64,000 bases of DNA, from contig JAUPSS010000003.1 of the NCBI GenBank assembly GCA_040285825.1, positions 558,001 through 622,000 of the forward strand. Direction: 5' to 3'. Within the stretch, counting starts at the first letter, position 1. Each line of letters opens with the position of its first letter. Made by a program: the position numbers and the translations under genes. The notes under the pieces were generated by a model, which was not told the origin of the DNA, did no database searches, and was given only the letters and a program-made list of their open reading frames with translations. The DNA comes from Eukaryota sp. TZLM1-RC (taxonomy: Eukaryota; Metamonada: BaSk clade). Shown here piece after piece: positions 1 through 9,351 of the stretch.

Positions 1-2
1 TA

Positions 3-569
3 CTGAATCCAAAAGAACGAAGACTAAATCACCCTCCGCCTCTCACTCAAGCAACTCCTAACACTTATTACGCTCAGAGCTTTCAAGAGTATCTGATTGA
101 AATAAGTTTACCTTATGTTCCTGAATCTGAGGAAGAGCCTGAATATTCTTCAATTATGTCTGGAAATTTGCAGCGTGCTGCAAGAAAAAAGTTGAGAAGA
201 AATAAGTTTGATTTCTTCATACGAAGGCAAAAGAGAATAACTAGTTTTATTAACAAAATTAAACGCTTGTCTGAAGGAAGAAACACTATAGTTTGGTTCG
301 GCAATGGCAGTGGTGGTCCATCTCGTCAATCTGTGAAATCCCCCCGAAAGGGATTTCTCAAACAAATCAAAAAACACTTTGAAAGCCTCAAAGTCGGGGA
401 CGAGTTTATGGCCTCAGCAAAAGTGAATTGCTGTAAGGTCTTTCATAGAAAGATCTATCATGATGACGGAAGGGTAAATAACGCTAAGTTCGATTGCCTT
501 CGATGTCAGACCAACTGGTCTAGGGACATCTCAGCCTCCAGAAACCAGCTAGAGATTGCAATTAGTTAG
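3..569 (+). pseudogene. Fanzor (TnpB-like nuclease) C-terminal fragment, cut by window edge
   Basis: The frame is open from the left edge to a stop at 567-569, so the N-terminal half lies outside the window. Seen: a GNGSGG segment preceding a basic stretch, then DEF, a cysteine pair, and a terminal CLRCQTNWSRDISASRN segment. Known: Fanzor1/TnpB proteins end with a GNGS-type RuvC-II region, an E(Y/F)RTS motif, a four-Cys zinc ribbon and a WNRDxNAA RuvC-III motif. Here the RTS part reads MAS and the zinc ribbon is imperfect, so the nuclease is probably dead. The acidic, proline-rich upstream part is not diagnostic. It is followed within about 170 bp by LINE sequence. The family assignment is fairly firm; activity is doubtful. 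Confidence 0.65.
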
Positions 570-734
570 TATTTCACTGGTACTAGGCCAGAACCATTCA
601 GAAGGCCAAGGCGTGTGAGACGTCTAAGGAGACAGCAGTAGCTGTTTTAATCAACGTATTTCCAAGGTGTTTAGTGTATACTAACCCTTGGTGCTGAGAA
701 GTTTACACAATTATGAGGGATATTTATTCAATAT

Positions 735-2755
735 TCACATTGTGTGAATTTTTTTATTCAACAGCGTTATGAAGATATTGGTCTCTCATTGAATATTTCC
801 AAATGTTTGATTATTGGCCATGAACCAATTGATTTTTTCATTAATGATGTCAATGTCCCCTTTATCAATTATGATCAGTCTGGTTTTCGTTTTCTGGGTT
901 GTTATCTCGGAAATATTGATGAAGTCAAAGGCCAACCTTCGACTCTGTTGACTCAATTTGGAAATGAATTAGAATCGATGGAAAATTTAAATATTGAGAA
1001 ACATTTGAATTTCTTTTTCCTAAAAATTTGTTGTTCTGGAAAATTTACTCATATTTTGAGATCAACATCACCATCAATTTCTTTGGAGTTTTGTCGAATT
1101 TTTAATGAACAAAGAACCAATTTTTTAGCAAAATTGTTGGAAATTGATGCATCTCAGTTACGAAGCCACATTTTTTGTAGTACAAATTTTAGTGGTGTTG
1201 ATTTTCATAAATCAAGCTACCTTTGTAAAGCTGCCTTTATTGTAGGTGGTAAAAATTCTATTTATGAATTTGTGAATCGTTTTCCTGAAAAAATTGATCT
1301 CATTGAAAATTGTGGCAGCTCTTATCTTGTTTCTTTGCAACAGGAAATTGAAACTCTTTCACCCAATATTTGGTCTAAATTTTTCCCCTCTGATATTGTA
1401 GAACTTCCTCCAAAAACCTTGCTCTCCTTACCACTGACTTTTGCAAAATTGCAGAAAAAATCATGGATGTTTTAGAATACTTGGATTATATTGTACGTCT
1501 TAGCTTGGCTAAAGAAAAAAATCCCGTTTTTGCGAACTTTTTGATTGATCTTGAAGACAGTTGCTCAAGTTGCCTAATCTCCCAAGTTCCCAACATTTAT
1601 GGCCTTCTACTTAATGATCACCAATGGACCACTGTAATGAGAATGAGATATTTTCTATGGCCTTGTTCATTGCCAAATGATTTAATTTGTCGCTGCAAGA
1701 GTGTTATTCAGATCAAACTGATGATTCCTTTGGTAAAAGAAGGGCAGATTTAGTAGCTCCAGGGATCGATGGTGTTCTCAATGTTGTAGATGTTGTCTCA
1801 GTTGATGTTTGCAAAAATTCTGCTGCTCGTTTAGTGTATTCCGCTGATTCGCCGTTATCTAACGCCGAAAAAAAAGAAAATAAAAAAATATGAAGAGAAC
1901 CTTTGGCACAGTTAGGTAGAGTGGAACATGTGAAATATCAGTTTGTGCCGTTTGCAATTTCTAACTTTTAATTTATTGAATTTGCACACTTGATTAAATT
2001 AAATCATAACTAATGGGACGACTATCATTAAACCAAGATTTCCTCTACAAAATCTTGATTTGCTTGCTGTCTAGCTAAAGCTTCTCTAATTCGATTGAAA
2101 AACCGCGGTAATCTATTAATAATGGCAAATTGAATCCGTGAACGCCATAAAAAAATATCAAATCTTTTCATTGTTTTTTCTTTCACCATTTTTTGGAAGT
2201 CATCCCAAAAAGTTTCTGCTTCAACTGATAATCTTCCATTTATCGAAAATGGGAAAGCAATAAAAACCAGCTGTGTATTTCTATCGATATTTGCATCTTC
2301 AATTTCTTTATCATATTTTCTATGTTTTTCTTTTGCTTTAAAATCCAGAGCAGCCACAGGATTAAATTTTCTTCTGTGAACCAAAGTATCGTTTGCAACA
2401 TTACATGAGACAAAGTCAACAATAGCTTCAGAATTATCAATCCAATCACAGTATACATCACCTCTATCATCAGAACCAAAATTATTCAATTATTGCAATT
2501 TCTCTTTTTGGCAATATTGGACCTTCAGGGTTACACTTTTTTGAAGACTTCAAGAAAAATTTTACTGAATAGGTCTGGTAAAAAAATGAATTCCACTTTT
2601 TGGTTTAATAGAAATGGTTTTTCCATTTTCAAGTCTTTTACAACAATGATTTCAAAGGCACTTTTAGCTATTGGTGTAGAATATGAACGTAATGCTGTGA
2701 GTAGGTTTAGTAATAGTGACGCTTGTTTGGAGGATATTGAATTCTAGATGAGTTT
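735..2755 (+). mobile_element. LINE-type retrotransposon, subfamily A (RT end plus endonuclease domain), broken
   Basis: The first ORF (744-1475) holds the end of a reverse transcriptase: a GLSLNISKC segment followed by FLGCYLGN, as in RT motifs D/E of non-LTR elements. Next come the linker (SLAKEKNPVFANF) and WPCSLPNDLICRC, which begins the Cys/His zinc region. An internal deletion near 1711 joins this directly to RRADLVAPGIDG...VDVVSVDVC, which looks like the PD-(D/E)XK restriction-like endonuclease downstream of RT in R2/CRE-type LINEs. The frame shifts near 1890, is interrupted by a second element at 1963-2492, and resumes to the conserved end DACLEDIEF and a TAG at 2745-2747. A close copy lies at 10451-11111. 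The element is 5' truncated and inactive. Confidence 0.75.
1963..2492 (-). mobile_element. LINE subfamily C 3' end, nested in the subfamily A element
   Basis: A 5'-truncated element inserted into the LINE around it. The 11-bp sequence TTGCAATTTCT occurs immediately before (1952-1962) and after (2493-2503), and removing one copy plus the insert restores the subfamily A reading found at 10451-11111, so this is a target-site duplication. The minus-strand ORF (2028-2489, 153 codons) begins in an endonuclease-like core (DDRGDV...AIVDFVSCNV) and ends in FVEEILV. A tail of about 65 bp follows. Related pieces lie at 37283-37672, 53640-53990 and 55975-56130. Confidence 0.8.
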
Positions 2756-2877
2756 TTTATCTCAGCAAATTAAATAAATGAAAAAGCAACGGTGTGAAAT
2801 TCTCAGAGCTCCTAATTCATTAAATAACATTAAATAGTTTTTACAACAATAAGTAGTACTGACAAATTCCAGCTCCG

Positions 2878-4095
2878 ATGTTTGGCAAACCCACAGCCAT
2901 TGGGCAGTCAGTGTCGCCATTTAGTCAACAAACCTCAACATCTGCCACAACATCCCCTTTTGGAGGTCAACAAACAAAACAACCTACAGTAGTTGGATCT
3001 CCATTTGGTCAAGCAACAAGTCAACCTTCTAATACAGGAGCTTTTGGTGCTCAACAAATGGGTCAGAGTTTGGGAGGAACGTCTCCATTTGGCCAAGCAA
3101 CAAGTCAACCTTCTACGACAGGAGTTTTTGGTACTCAACAACAGAGCCAAACCTCAGCAGGAACATCTCCATTTAGCCAAACAGCAAGTCAATCCTCTAC
3201 AACCGGACCTTTTGCTACTCAACAAATAGGTCAACCCTCAGCAGTAACATCACCATTTAGCCAAACAGCAAGTCAATCCTCTACAACCGGACCTTTTGCT
3301 ACTCAACAAATAGGTCAACCCTCAGCAGTAACATCTCCATTTGGCCAAACAGCAAGTCAACCCTCTACAACCGGACCTTTTGCTACTCAACAAATAGGTC
3401 AACCCTCAGCAGTAACATCTCCATTTGGCCAATCAGCAAGTCAACCCTCTACAACCGGACCTTTTGCTACTCAAGAAATGGGTCAACCCTCAGCAGTAAC
3501 ATCTCCATTTGGCCAATCAGCAAGTCAACCCTCTACAACCGGACCTTTTGCTACTCAAGAAATGGGTCAACCCTCAGCAGTAACATCTCCATTTGGCCAA
3601 ACAGCAAGTCAACCCTCTACAACCGGACCTTATGCTACTCAAGAAATGGGTCAAGCTTCAGCAGGAACATCTTCATTTGGCCAAACAACATATCAATCTG
3701 GTGCTATTGGAAGCCAACCAGCAAAAGTCACTTCCACTGCATTTGGTCAGCAACTTACTCAGTCCTCTGTAAAAACATCCGGTGCTTCCCCTTCCCCTTT
3801 CGGGAATGCTTTCAGTACTGGGACTACTTCCTCGACTAGTGGAGTTTTTGCTTCTACAACAATCAGTAGTACTCCTGCTTATGAATTACAAGCTCCTCAA
3901 AGTTCTTCTCTGCCATTCTCTAATCAATCTCAACCTGTGTCAACATCTATATTGGGCAATATTGGTTCTCAACAGATCAATGAACAACATTTTTCTAAAC
4001 TCGCTGATTTGACTCATGATGAACTAGCACAGTTTAGAGCTGAGAAGTTTACCTTCTTACCAATAAAGCCTCCCTGTTCTGAAACTGTCAGTTAA
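2878..4095 (+). CDS. Nup42/NUPL2-like FG-repeat nucleoporin
   Basis: A protein of 405 aa, almost entirely Ser/Thr/Gln/Pro-rich with SPFG, PFGQ and FG dipeptides, as in nuclear pore FG nucleoporins that line the transport channel. The last ~30 residues (LTHDELAQFRAEKFTFLPIKPP) match in pattern the C-terminal Gle1-binding tail of Nup42/NUPL2 (L-T-x-E-E-L-x-x-F-x-A-x-K-F-T...PP), which docks the mRNA export factor Gle1 on the cytoplasmic face of the pore. About eight near-identical 28-aa repeats occupy residues 40-263. The CCCH zinc finger that begins animal and yeast Nup42 is not seen here or in the 120 bp upstream. The start at 2878 follows a short AT-rich leader just after LINE sequence. FG nucleoporin is near certain; Nup42 identity is good but rests on the tail. 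Confidence 0.75.
   Translation: MFGKPTAIGQSVSPFSQQTSTSATTSPFGGQQTKQPTVVGSPFGQATSQPSNTGAFGAQQMGQSLGGTSPFGQATSQPSTTGVFGTQQQSQTSAGTSPFSQTASQSSTTGPFATQQIGQPSAVTSPFSQTASQSSTTGPFATQQIGQPSAVTSPFGQTASQPSTTGPFATQQIGQPSAVTSPFGQSASQPSTTGPFATQEMGQPSAVTSPFGQSASQPSTTGPFATQEMGQPSAVTSPFGQTASQPSTTGPYATQEMGQASAGTSSFGQTTYQSGAIGSQPAKVTSTAFGQQLTQSSVKTSGASPSPFGNAFSTGTTSSTSGVFASTTISSTPAYELQAPQSSSLPFSNQSQPVSTSILGNIGSQQINEQHFSKLADLTHDELAQFRAEKFTFLPIKPPCSETVS
2995..3666 (+). repeat. Eight 84-bp tandem repeats in the FG nucleoporin
   Basis: The 84-bp (28-codon) unit starts TSPFGQ and ends near GQPSAV. Units 3 to 8 are almost identical at DNA level, differing by a few substitutions (S/G, S/P, Q-I versus E-M), and a degenerate ninth unit trails to about 3726. 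The high identity implies recent expansion or gene conversion, and copy number may vary among strains. Confidence 0.95.
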
Positions 4096-4201
4096 CTTTG
4101 TTTTTTCTATTTGTACATTTTTAGGTTCCATTATTAATGATTATTAAGATTATTCTAAACAAACAACTTTTTCAAAACACATGTTTACATACAAGAATAA
4201 A

Positions 4202-5065
4202 TTAGTTCAATTTACCCTTTGAAAAATTAACGGAAGTATCGTATGCTGCTTGCATACCATCACCAATAGTCTTGCCCATATCTTGATTGATGAAATGCTT
4301 AACGGCCTTTTCAGTGATTCCTCCTGGACTACATACTATAGTGAGATTAAATGAAAATAATAACAAACCTGCTCTCCAGAGAGCTTCTGTGGACTGATCA
4401 GATTCTGCAGCCATAATAGCAGATCCCTTGAGTGTTTGACAAGCAGCTTTCTTTGCAGTTTCTTCGTCAAGACCTAGTTCAACACCCTTCTTAATCATGT
4501 TGTCTAACACGTAGAATGCATATGCTGGTCCACATCCACTGACAACAGTCACGGCATCAAATTTGGTTTCTGGAAGTTCCAAAACAACACCAGAGCAACC
4601 AAAAACTAACTTGGCCACAACAAGGTCTTCTGGTGTACATGGAGAATCTGAAGCAATCGCAGTGCAGCCATGACCTGCAGCAAGTGGTGTATTGGGCATT
4701 GTACGGACAATACGACACTCTGTGGCATGTTGACGATGTTGTTGAATGTTCCAACCTCCGACTACAGAAATCATACAATGTTCTTTAGTGAGAGGTAGTG
4801 CCTTCAGAAATTCAGCAGACTGTTGTGGACGCAGAGCATAAAGCAAATATGGAACATTAAGAACGCAATTGGAATCAGCTCGATCCATAGATCCTCTAAC
4901 ACAACCCATCGCAAGAGCTTTTTGTACAGCAGTTTCGTTCATGTCGAAAACAAGGATGTTGTTGGCAGGGACCTTTTGGCTCTTAACAAGACCTTCCAAA
5001 ATGGCAAAGCCCATGTGGCCAATGCCAATGAAAGCGATTTTGACAGACTGAGAATCAACAGACAT
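4202..5065 (-). CDS. Pyrroline-5-carboxylate reductase (one short intron)
   Basis: Catalyses the last step of proline synthesis, NAD(P)H-dependent reduction of pyrroline-5-carboxylate. Seen: an N-terminal Rossmann motif GIGHMG near residue 13, the VRTMPNTP motif in the middle, the SGCGPAYAF helix, and a C-terminal SPGGITEKAV segment. The uninterrupted frame would insert eleven residues (around GLLLFSFNL) directly before the invariant SPGG. Removing a 33-nt GT...AG intron at 4336-4368 gives LWRAVCSPGG, which fits the family. Exons are then 4369-5065 and 4202-4335, giving 276 aa, a normal length for P5CR. The start MSVDSQSVKIAFIG places the Rossmann strand at the usual distance from Met1. Confidence 0.95.
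   Translation of the reverse strand: MSVDSQSVKIAFIGIGHMGFAILEGLVKSQKVPANNILVFDMNETAVQKALAMGCVRGSMDRADSNCVLNVPYLLYALRPQQSAEFLKALPLTKEHCMISVVGGWNIQQHRQHATECRIVRTMPNTPLAAGHGCTAIASDSPCTPEDLVVAKLVFGCSGVVLELPETKFDAVTVVSGCGPAYAFYVLDNMIKKGVELGLDEETAKKAACQTLKGSAIMAAESDQSTEALWRAGLLLFSFNLTIVCSPGGITEKAVKHFINQDMGKTIGDGMQAAYDTSVNFSKGKLN
4336..4368 (-). other. 33-nt intron in P5CR
   Basis: On the minus strand it begins GTTTGT and ends ACTATAG, with TTTAAT upstream of the acceptor. It is a multiple of three without stops, so it is invisible to ORF calling. Excision restores the conserved P5CR segment leading into SPGG. Confidence 0.85.
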
Positions 5066-5307
5066 TGGTGTTTAAATGAAATGCAGATAGTTGAAGTTTT
5101 ATTTGTGTTGCACATTGTGTTTGATTCATGATCCTCTACTATGTAGAGGCCCCAATAAAACATTGTGCTTCCACTTTTAATATATTTACATATTACATTA
5201 TTCAGAAATATTTATTGTGTTAAATTGTCATTGTTTCAACATCGAGTACTTTTGCACAAAGATGATTCGTCGACTTCTGCAGCTCTTCAGAATTATCCAG
5301 GTGTTGA

Positions 5308-5679
5308 CGACACAAAATTGATGATTATTATTATATTGCTATTAGTAATGGTGATGATGGACAAATTGAAAGAATTCACAGAGAAAGTTTCAGACCTAGA
5401 GATTATTTAACTATTCTGAATAATATGGATTCATCCTATTTGGATGCCAATGAAAAAACATTATACCAAAAGTTGATGGAAAAATTAAAACAGATGCCAA
5501 ACGAATATAATTCATCTGATGAATTATTTGATCCAACAATGATTAAAAAATCAACACCACGTGAACTGAAACGATTTGGATTATTCTCAGTAGCAATGTA
5601 TTTAGATGTTTATGATATGTACAAGCAAGCCATTATTAGAAATCACACCAAACCACACAATATTTTATATAGAACATAA
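5308..5679 (+). pseudogene. Unrecognised ORF, possibly missing its start
   Basis: An open frame from 5308 to 5679 (about 123 codons), rich in Asp, Tyr, Asn and Lys. The first Met (5425) lies well inside what looks like continuous coding sequence: GQIERIHRESFRPRDYL precedes it in frame. The start may have been lost or lie in another exon. The composition resembles the neighbouring minus-strand ORFs rather than the host housekeeping genes. No family recognised. It may be part of the same accessory block. Confidence 0.35.
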
Positions 5680-5691
5680 TCCCCAAATTAA

Positions 5692-5996
5692 ATGTATTCA
5701 ATAGAATCATCTGATAGAAATGTTCGAATAGTAATCAATAACAAAGCACATAATTACAATATCCCAAATGGATATGTGATGTGGATAGATTTATCAGATT
5801 TTCCTGATATTATATTATCAAAAAAAATATTCAATGATATTGGAAAAGAGGATGAAAAAAAATCATATGTGGAGCACACGTAAGGAATAGTAGTTTAAAA
5901 ATGTACTACACAGAAAGAATGTCTGTGCCATATTATATGGGTGTTCCTAGAGAAGCAAATTATGTGTCAAATATTTCGTGGCAAGTGTTTACTTAA
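5692..5996 (+). CDS. Two small unrecognised ORFs
   Basis: ORFs at 5692-5883 (63 aa) and 5901-5996 (31 aa, begins MYYTERMSVPYYMG). The first follows the preceding ORF by 12 bp and the second follows the first by 17 bp, all on one strand. This tight packing is unlike the surrounding host genes. No motif recognised; the second could be a broken continuation of a larger gene. Confidence 0.3.
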
Positions 5997-6525
5997 GTTT
6001 GTGAATTTTTTTTGAAACGTTGTAACATTCTGGTAAAGTTTTGTTCAATATTTGGAGTTTTTTTAATACTTCCTCCCATATGTTATTTTCATAAATAATT
6101 ATATCACACGGTCTTGGTGGATGATCCTTTAAATTCATAAATGACACACTCATATCATTAATGAATGAATCTTGATCATAAAAAATCAAATTTGCAGGTT
6201 TACATTTCAACATATTAACAATTAATGGATTTGATGTTCTTCTGTTGAATGAAAAGGACTGTGTTTTCCCATCAACAAAAATCTGATAGTTATTATGTCT
6301 GGATAAAAAATTTGGTGGTACTAGTGGTTTCTTTTTGAATATTTTCGATGGATATATTTTTTTTCTAATGCGAGTTGACTATATTGGGAATTGACTTGTC
6401 GCGTCTACCCTTTAAATACACACCAAATTGACAATTTCTCACAAGTGATAATGCCAGTTCTAATTTCATTGATGTGTGCATCCCAAAAACCAATGAACAT
6501 TGTGCACCAACATTAGCATTTTCAG
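5989..6525 (-). pseudogene. Unrecognised gene, frameshifted
   Basis: The minus strand carries an open frame from about 6384 to 5989 (about 130 codons, ending in KKIHKLK). Only its second half starts with a Met (6213). Upstream, 6525-6384 is open in another frame (NANVGAQCSLVFGMH ... RRDKSIPN), as if one gene were broken by a frameshift near 6384. Lys/Asn/Ile-rich. It reads in the same direction as the four ORFs that follow up to 7736. Function unknown. Confidence 0.35.
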
Positions 6526-6526
6526 T

Positions 6527-6530
6527 ATTT

Positions 6531-6561
<31 letters not shown>

Positions 6562-6570
6562 TTTATTTAA
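6527..6570. repeat. (ATTT)n simple repeat
   Basis: About ten tandem ATTT units with one imperfect unit, between two minus-strand ORFs and overlapping the 3' end of the 162-aa ORF. Confidence 0.95.
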
Positions 6571-7047
6571 TTCATTCTTTATTCTACGTTCTTCATCTTC
6601 ATAAATTTTCAACATCTTTTCCACATCATTGATTTTACCATTCATCAAATCCACAGATTTTTTCAACACATCATATACCTCATCAATATCTTTACATTTG
6701 ATTGAACATAGACAAACACCATCGGTTGATGTGAATGCATCCTTTAACCAGTGGTTATCTTCTAATAAAACAGATGCCCAAAGATGTTCAAAGAAATGCA
6801 ATGCATTATTTTGTTCGGTATAATATGCCATTGATGGTTTGTATAAAACCATTGTTAATGTATATTTAATTGCATCCGAAATTGGTGTGAATGCAAAATT
6901 ATCATTAATTTTTTCATAATCATATTTAAATGAAGTCATTGCTGTTAACAACATTGTATATATTTTATCTCTGTGTGATGTGTATTCATTCGATGCACTT
7001 TCACCCAAATCAACATTTTTCAAAATATAAATCATTGGACCCTCCAT
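6559..7047 (-). CDS. Unrecognised 162-aa protein
   Basis: An intact ORF beginning MEGPMIYILKNVDLG and ending in a charged helix (residues ~130-162) likely to form a coiled coil. No transmembrane segment or catalytic motif seen. Its ATG lies directly after the TAA of the upstream 31-codon ORF (TAAATG arrangement), a packing typical of viral or plasmid-like DNA rather than of the host genes here. It is the best-preserved member of the 6-7.7 kb block. Function unknown; a viral or mobile origin is inference. Confidence 0.5.
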
Positions 7048-7143
7048 TTAATTTATTTTACTATCATCATATTCCTCACCAACATAATCACGCAATTTGG
7101 CAATTTTACCCGAACCCTTTGAATCATACATTGTTCCAAACAT
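7048..7143 (-). CDS. Small 31-aa ORF abutting the 162-aa ORF
   Basis: Begins MFGTMYDSKGSGKIAKLRDY and ends in an acidic tail; its TAA immediately precedes the ATG at 7047. Too short for motif evidence. The direct abutment suggests joint expression, or that it is the end of a longer broken gene. Confidence 0.3.
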   Translation of the reverse strand: MFGTMYDSKGSGKIAKLRDYVGEEYDDSKIN

Positions 7144-7152
7144 CAGATAATC

Positions 7153-7475
7153 TTATATCTGTTGTTCAATTTTCACAATATTGTATGCAATAACTTCTTG
7201 AAAGATATTTTTTTCAAAAACAGTTATATTAATTACCTCTGTGTTGTATAATAACATATTTGAAATGTCTTTTGGCAGGAATGTCATAATATTTTCCAAT
7301 CTAATTAAATTATTAAATTGATTCAAATGTTTTTGTAATGGAATTCCAATGACTTCTAGTTCATAAACCAATGGATAGCAAAATGGTATAGCAATGGTAT
7401 ACGAGCAAATCCACGTTGATCACATCGAATTTTGACAGTCTTGTCGTTACAAATATCATAGTCCAAAATTGGCAT
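7153..7475 (-). pseudogene. Unrecognised gene with a frameshift
   Basis: Begins with ATG at 7475 (MPILDYDICNDKTVKIRCD). A shift in the region around 7370-7400 moves the frame to one continuing AIPFCYPLVYELEVIG and running to the stop at 7153. A one-base error or mutation would explain this, because both halves have the same composition and the junction falls in a repetitive ATACCATTGCTATACCATTTTGC stretch. No family recognised. Confidence 0.35.
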
Positions 7476-7538
7476 TTTATTAAAAACAAATCATTTTTGT
7501 GATTTATTCATTTTTGACAACATTAAGTCATTATAAAA

Positions 7539-7736
7539 TCAATTATAATCCAAAACAACATATTCTCCCAAAGACTTTCTATAAACATAATCCTCCATTA
7601 CTTTAGGTTCGTAATTAATTGGCAATACTTCACAATAATATAATAAATATTCTCGAACATATTCTATAATATTTCCAACATAATCTTTAATGTCGTAGGT
7701 TCTATTCAAATCCAATTCGTGAATTAATTCTTTCAC
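7539..7736 (-). CDS. Unrecognised 65-aa ORF
   Basis: First ORF of the minus-strand block, starting MKELIHELDLNRTYDIKDYV. Tyr/Glu/Val-rich, no motif recognised, no signal peptide. The same-strand succession of at least five ORFs down to 5989 with short gaps is the main reason to list it. Confidence 0.35.
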   Translation of the reverse strand: MKELIHELDLNRTYDIKDYVGNIIEYVREYLLYYCEVLPINYEPKVMEDYVYRKSLGEYVVLDYN

Positions 7737-7749
7737 GAGAATCTGGAGA

Positions 7750-8113
7750 TTGGAATCTGTTGTGTGGTATTTATTTATGAATATTACAAATAAGGGACGG
7801 GTTCCAAATATGGGTACCTCAAAAGGGAAAAAACAACTGATGCAACTGTTTCACAATGGTTACCTGCCATCTATGCCCAAAGAAACCAGTTTTGAGTCCC
7901 CAGAAGATTATAATGTGGCCATGATCGGTTATGATATCATTGGCCAACAATTTCACATATTTTTCAATTACTGAGTGGAATCAAACAACAGTTCCTCAGT
8001 TAATGTCAAATCTATCTATCTATACGCTGGAAAAACCTTGTTTCAAATTTCAAATCATCACTGCCAAAAATGTGCTCATCTTGGTTGAAAAATTGTTTAA
8101 GGGCTTATTGTAG
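7750..8113 (+). other. Two overlapping unassigned ORFs
   Basis: 7750-7974 (74 aa) and 7931-8113 (60 aa) overlap in different frames, possibly one frameshifted gene. The first contains SKGKKQLMQLFHNGYLPSMP; nothing recognised. They diverge from the minus-strand block and end about 300 bp before LINE sequence. The 8114-8420 interval shows nothing else. Confidence 0.2.
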
Positions 8114-8399
8114 TGCACTAAGATTAACTAAAGAGTTCCAAGATGAATATATTTATTTATTCTTCAATCAACGTTCTAATTTCAAATTCATTTTGAGAGA
8201 CTGAAAAGAAGGGTCGTTGTTAACTGGGTGGGTAGGTGTCGCGAATTTGAAAATAAGCACCCGCGTTGCAAATCACAGTAGTTGAAGTTTACATTCAAAC
8301 TCCATTTGTCATGACGTATGAAGCAGTGTGCATGGGTGCTCACTCCTTACAAATTATTGTTTCGTCTTCTACAAAAATCTATATTGAATAAAACTATCA

Positions 8400-9340
8400 T
8401 TAATTGCAAACTAAATCTGTTTAAAAAAATTGTCAAAGATTTTTGAAAGCTTGGATTTTGATGTTAGACTTGGCTTGGCCAGGAAAAAGAATCCCGCTTT
8501 TGCAAATCTTTTACAAGATATGTGTGACAGTACTTCTTCTGCCTTAGTAACAACAATTCCCCAAGTTTATGGTACTCTCTTAACTGATTCTGCTTGGACT
8601 CTGAATATGAGATTTCGTTCCTTTATCTGGCCTGATAAATTACCTCATAATTTAATTTGTAAATATTCTCGAGAAATTACAACTACTCATTTGTTAAATT
8701 GTAAACATTTTATTACTTTTAGAAGCAAGGTTCATGATGCTGTAAGAGACCAGTTATACTGTATCTGTAAATCTCATAGAATTGAATCCTTCTTGGAACC
8801 TCTATTGTCAAATCTGTTTGATGCTGAAGATGATTTTCATAAGAAGAATAGAGGTGATGTTATATTACCTGGATTGGATGGAAATTTCATTTTATTGTAT
8901 GTAATGTCTGTTGATCCTTGTAATGCCTCAAATAAAAGGCTAGTTAATTCTGAAATTCATAATCCTCTATCAAATGCTGAAAATTTCAAATTCAAAAAAT
9001 ACAATGAACCTTTGTCCAAATTGACCAGTCTACAGCATGCAAAATACATTTTGTATCCATTTGTATTTTCCCTTTTTGGTTCACTTGCACCAACGGCTTT
9101 ACGTTTTTTGGCAGATTTTGAAATGATTGTAAAGAGAAGAACTGGCAGAAATTTCAACAGATTGTTTTGGCAAAATAGAATAATGTACTCTATTTTTAAG
9201 GGGATGTTGAAGATGGTTTCTGATGCTTTGCTTTCTCTTGGATCTCACTATGAGAGAGTTGCATCTAGTGTTTTGGTTCTGGGAGAGATGGATTTTTTAG
9301 TTGCTGATTTATAGGTTTTGAATAAAATTAAAATGATTTT
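8400..9340 (+). mobile_element. LINE subfamily B, 5'-truncated, endonuclease ORF open
   Basis: A 294-codon frame (8430-9314): linker LGLARKKNPAFANLLQ, then a Cys/His zinc region (LICKYS...THLLNCKHF), VHDAVRDQLYC, and RGDVILPGLDG followed by VMSVDPCNAS. This order matches the zinc-finger plus PD-(D/E)XK endonuclease region C-terminal to RT in R2/CRE-like LINEs. It ends with LGEMDFLVADL and an A-rich tail. The RT itself is missing. This is the longest uninterrupted copy of subfamily B in the window; others lie at 15980-16279, 52190-52556, 52645-53610 and 60525-61500. Confidence 0.75.
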
Positions 9341-9351
9341 AAAAAAAGTTT

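Noticed and set aside
2935-3229. Long alternative frames on both strands inside the FG-repeat gene
   Set aside because: They are by-products of the 84-bp periodic repeat; the repeat keeps other frames open.
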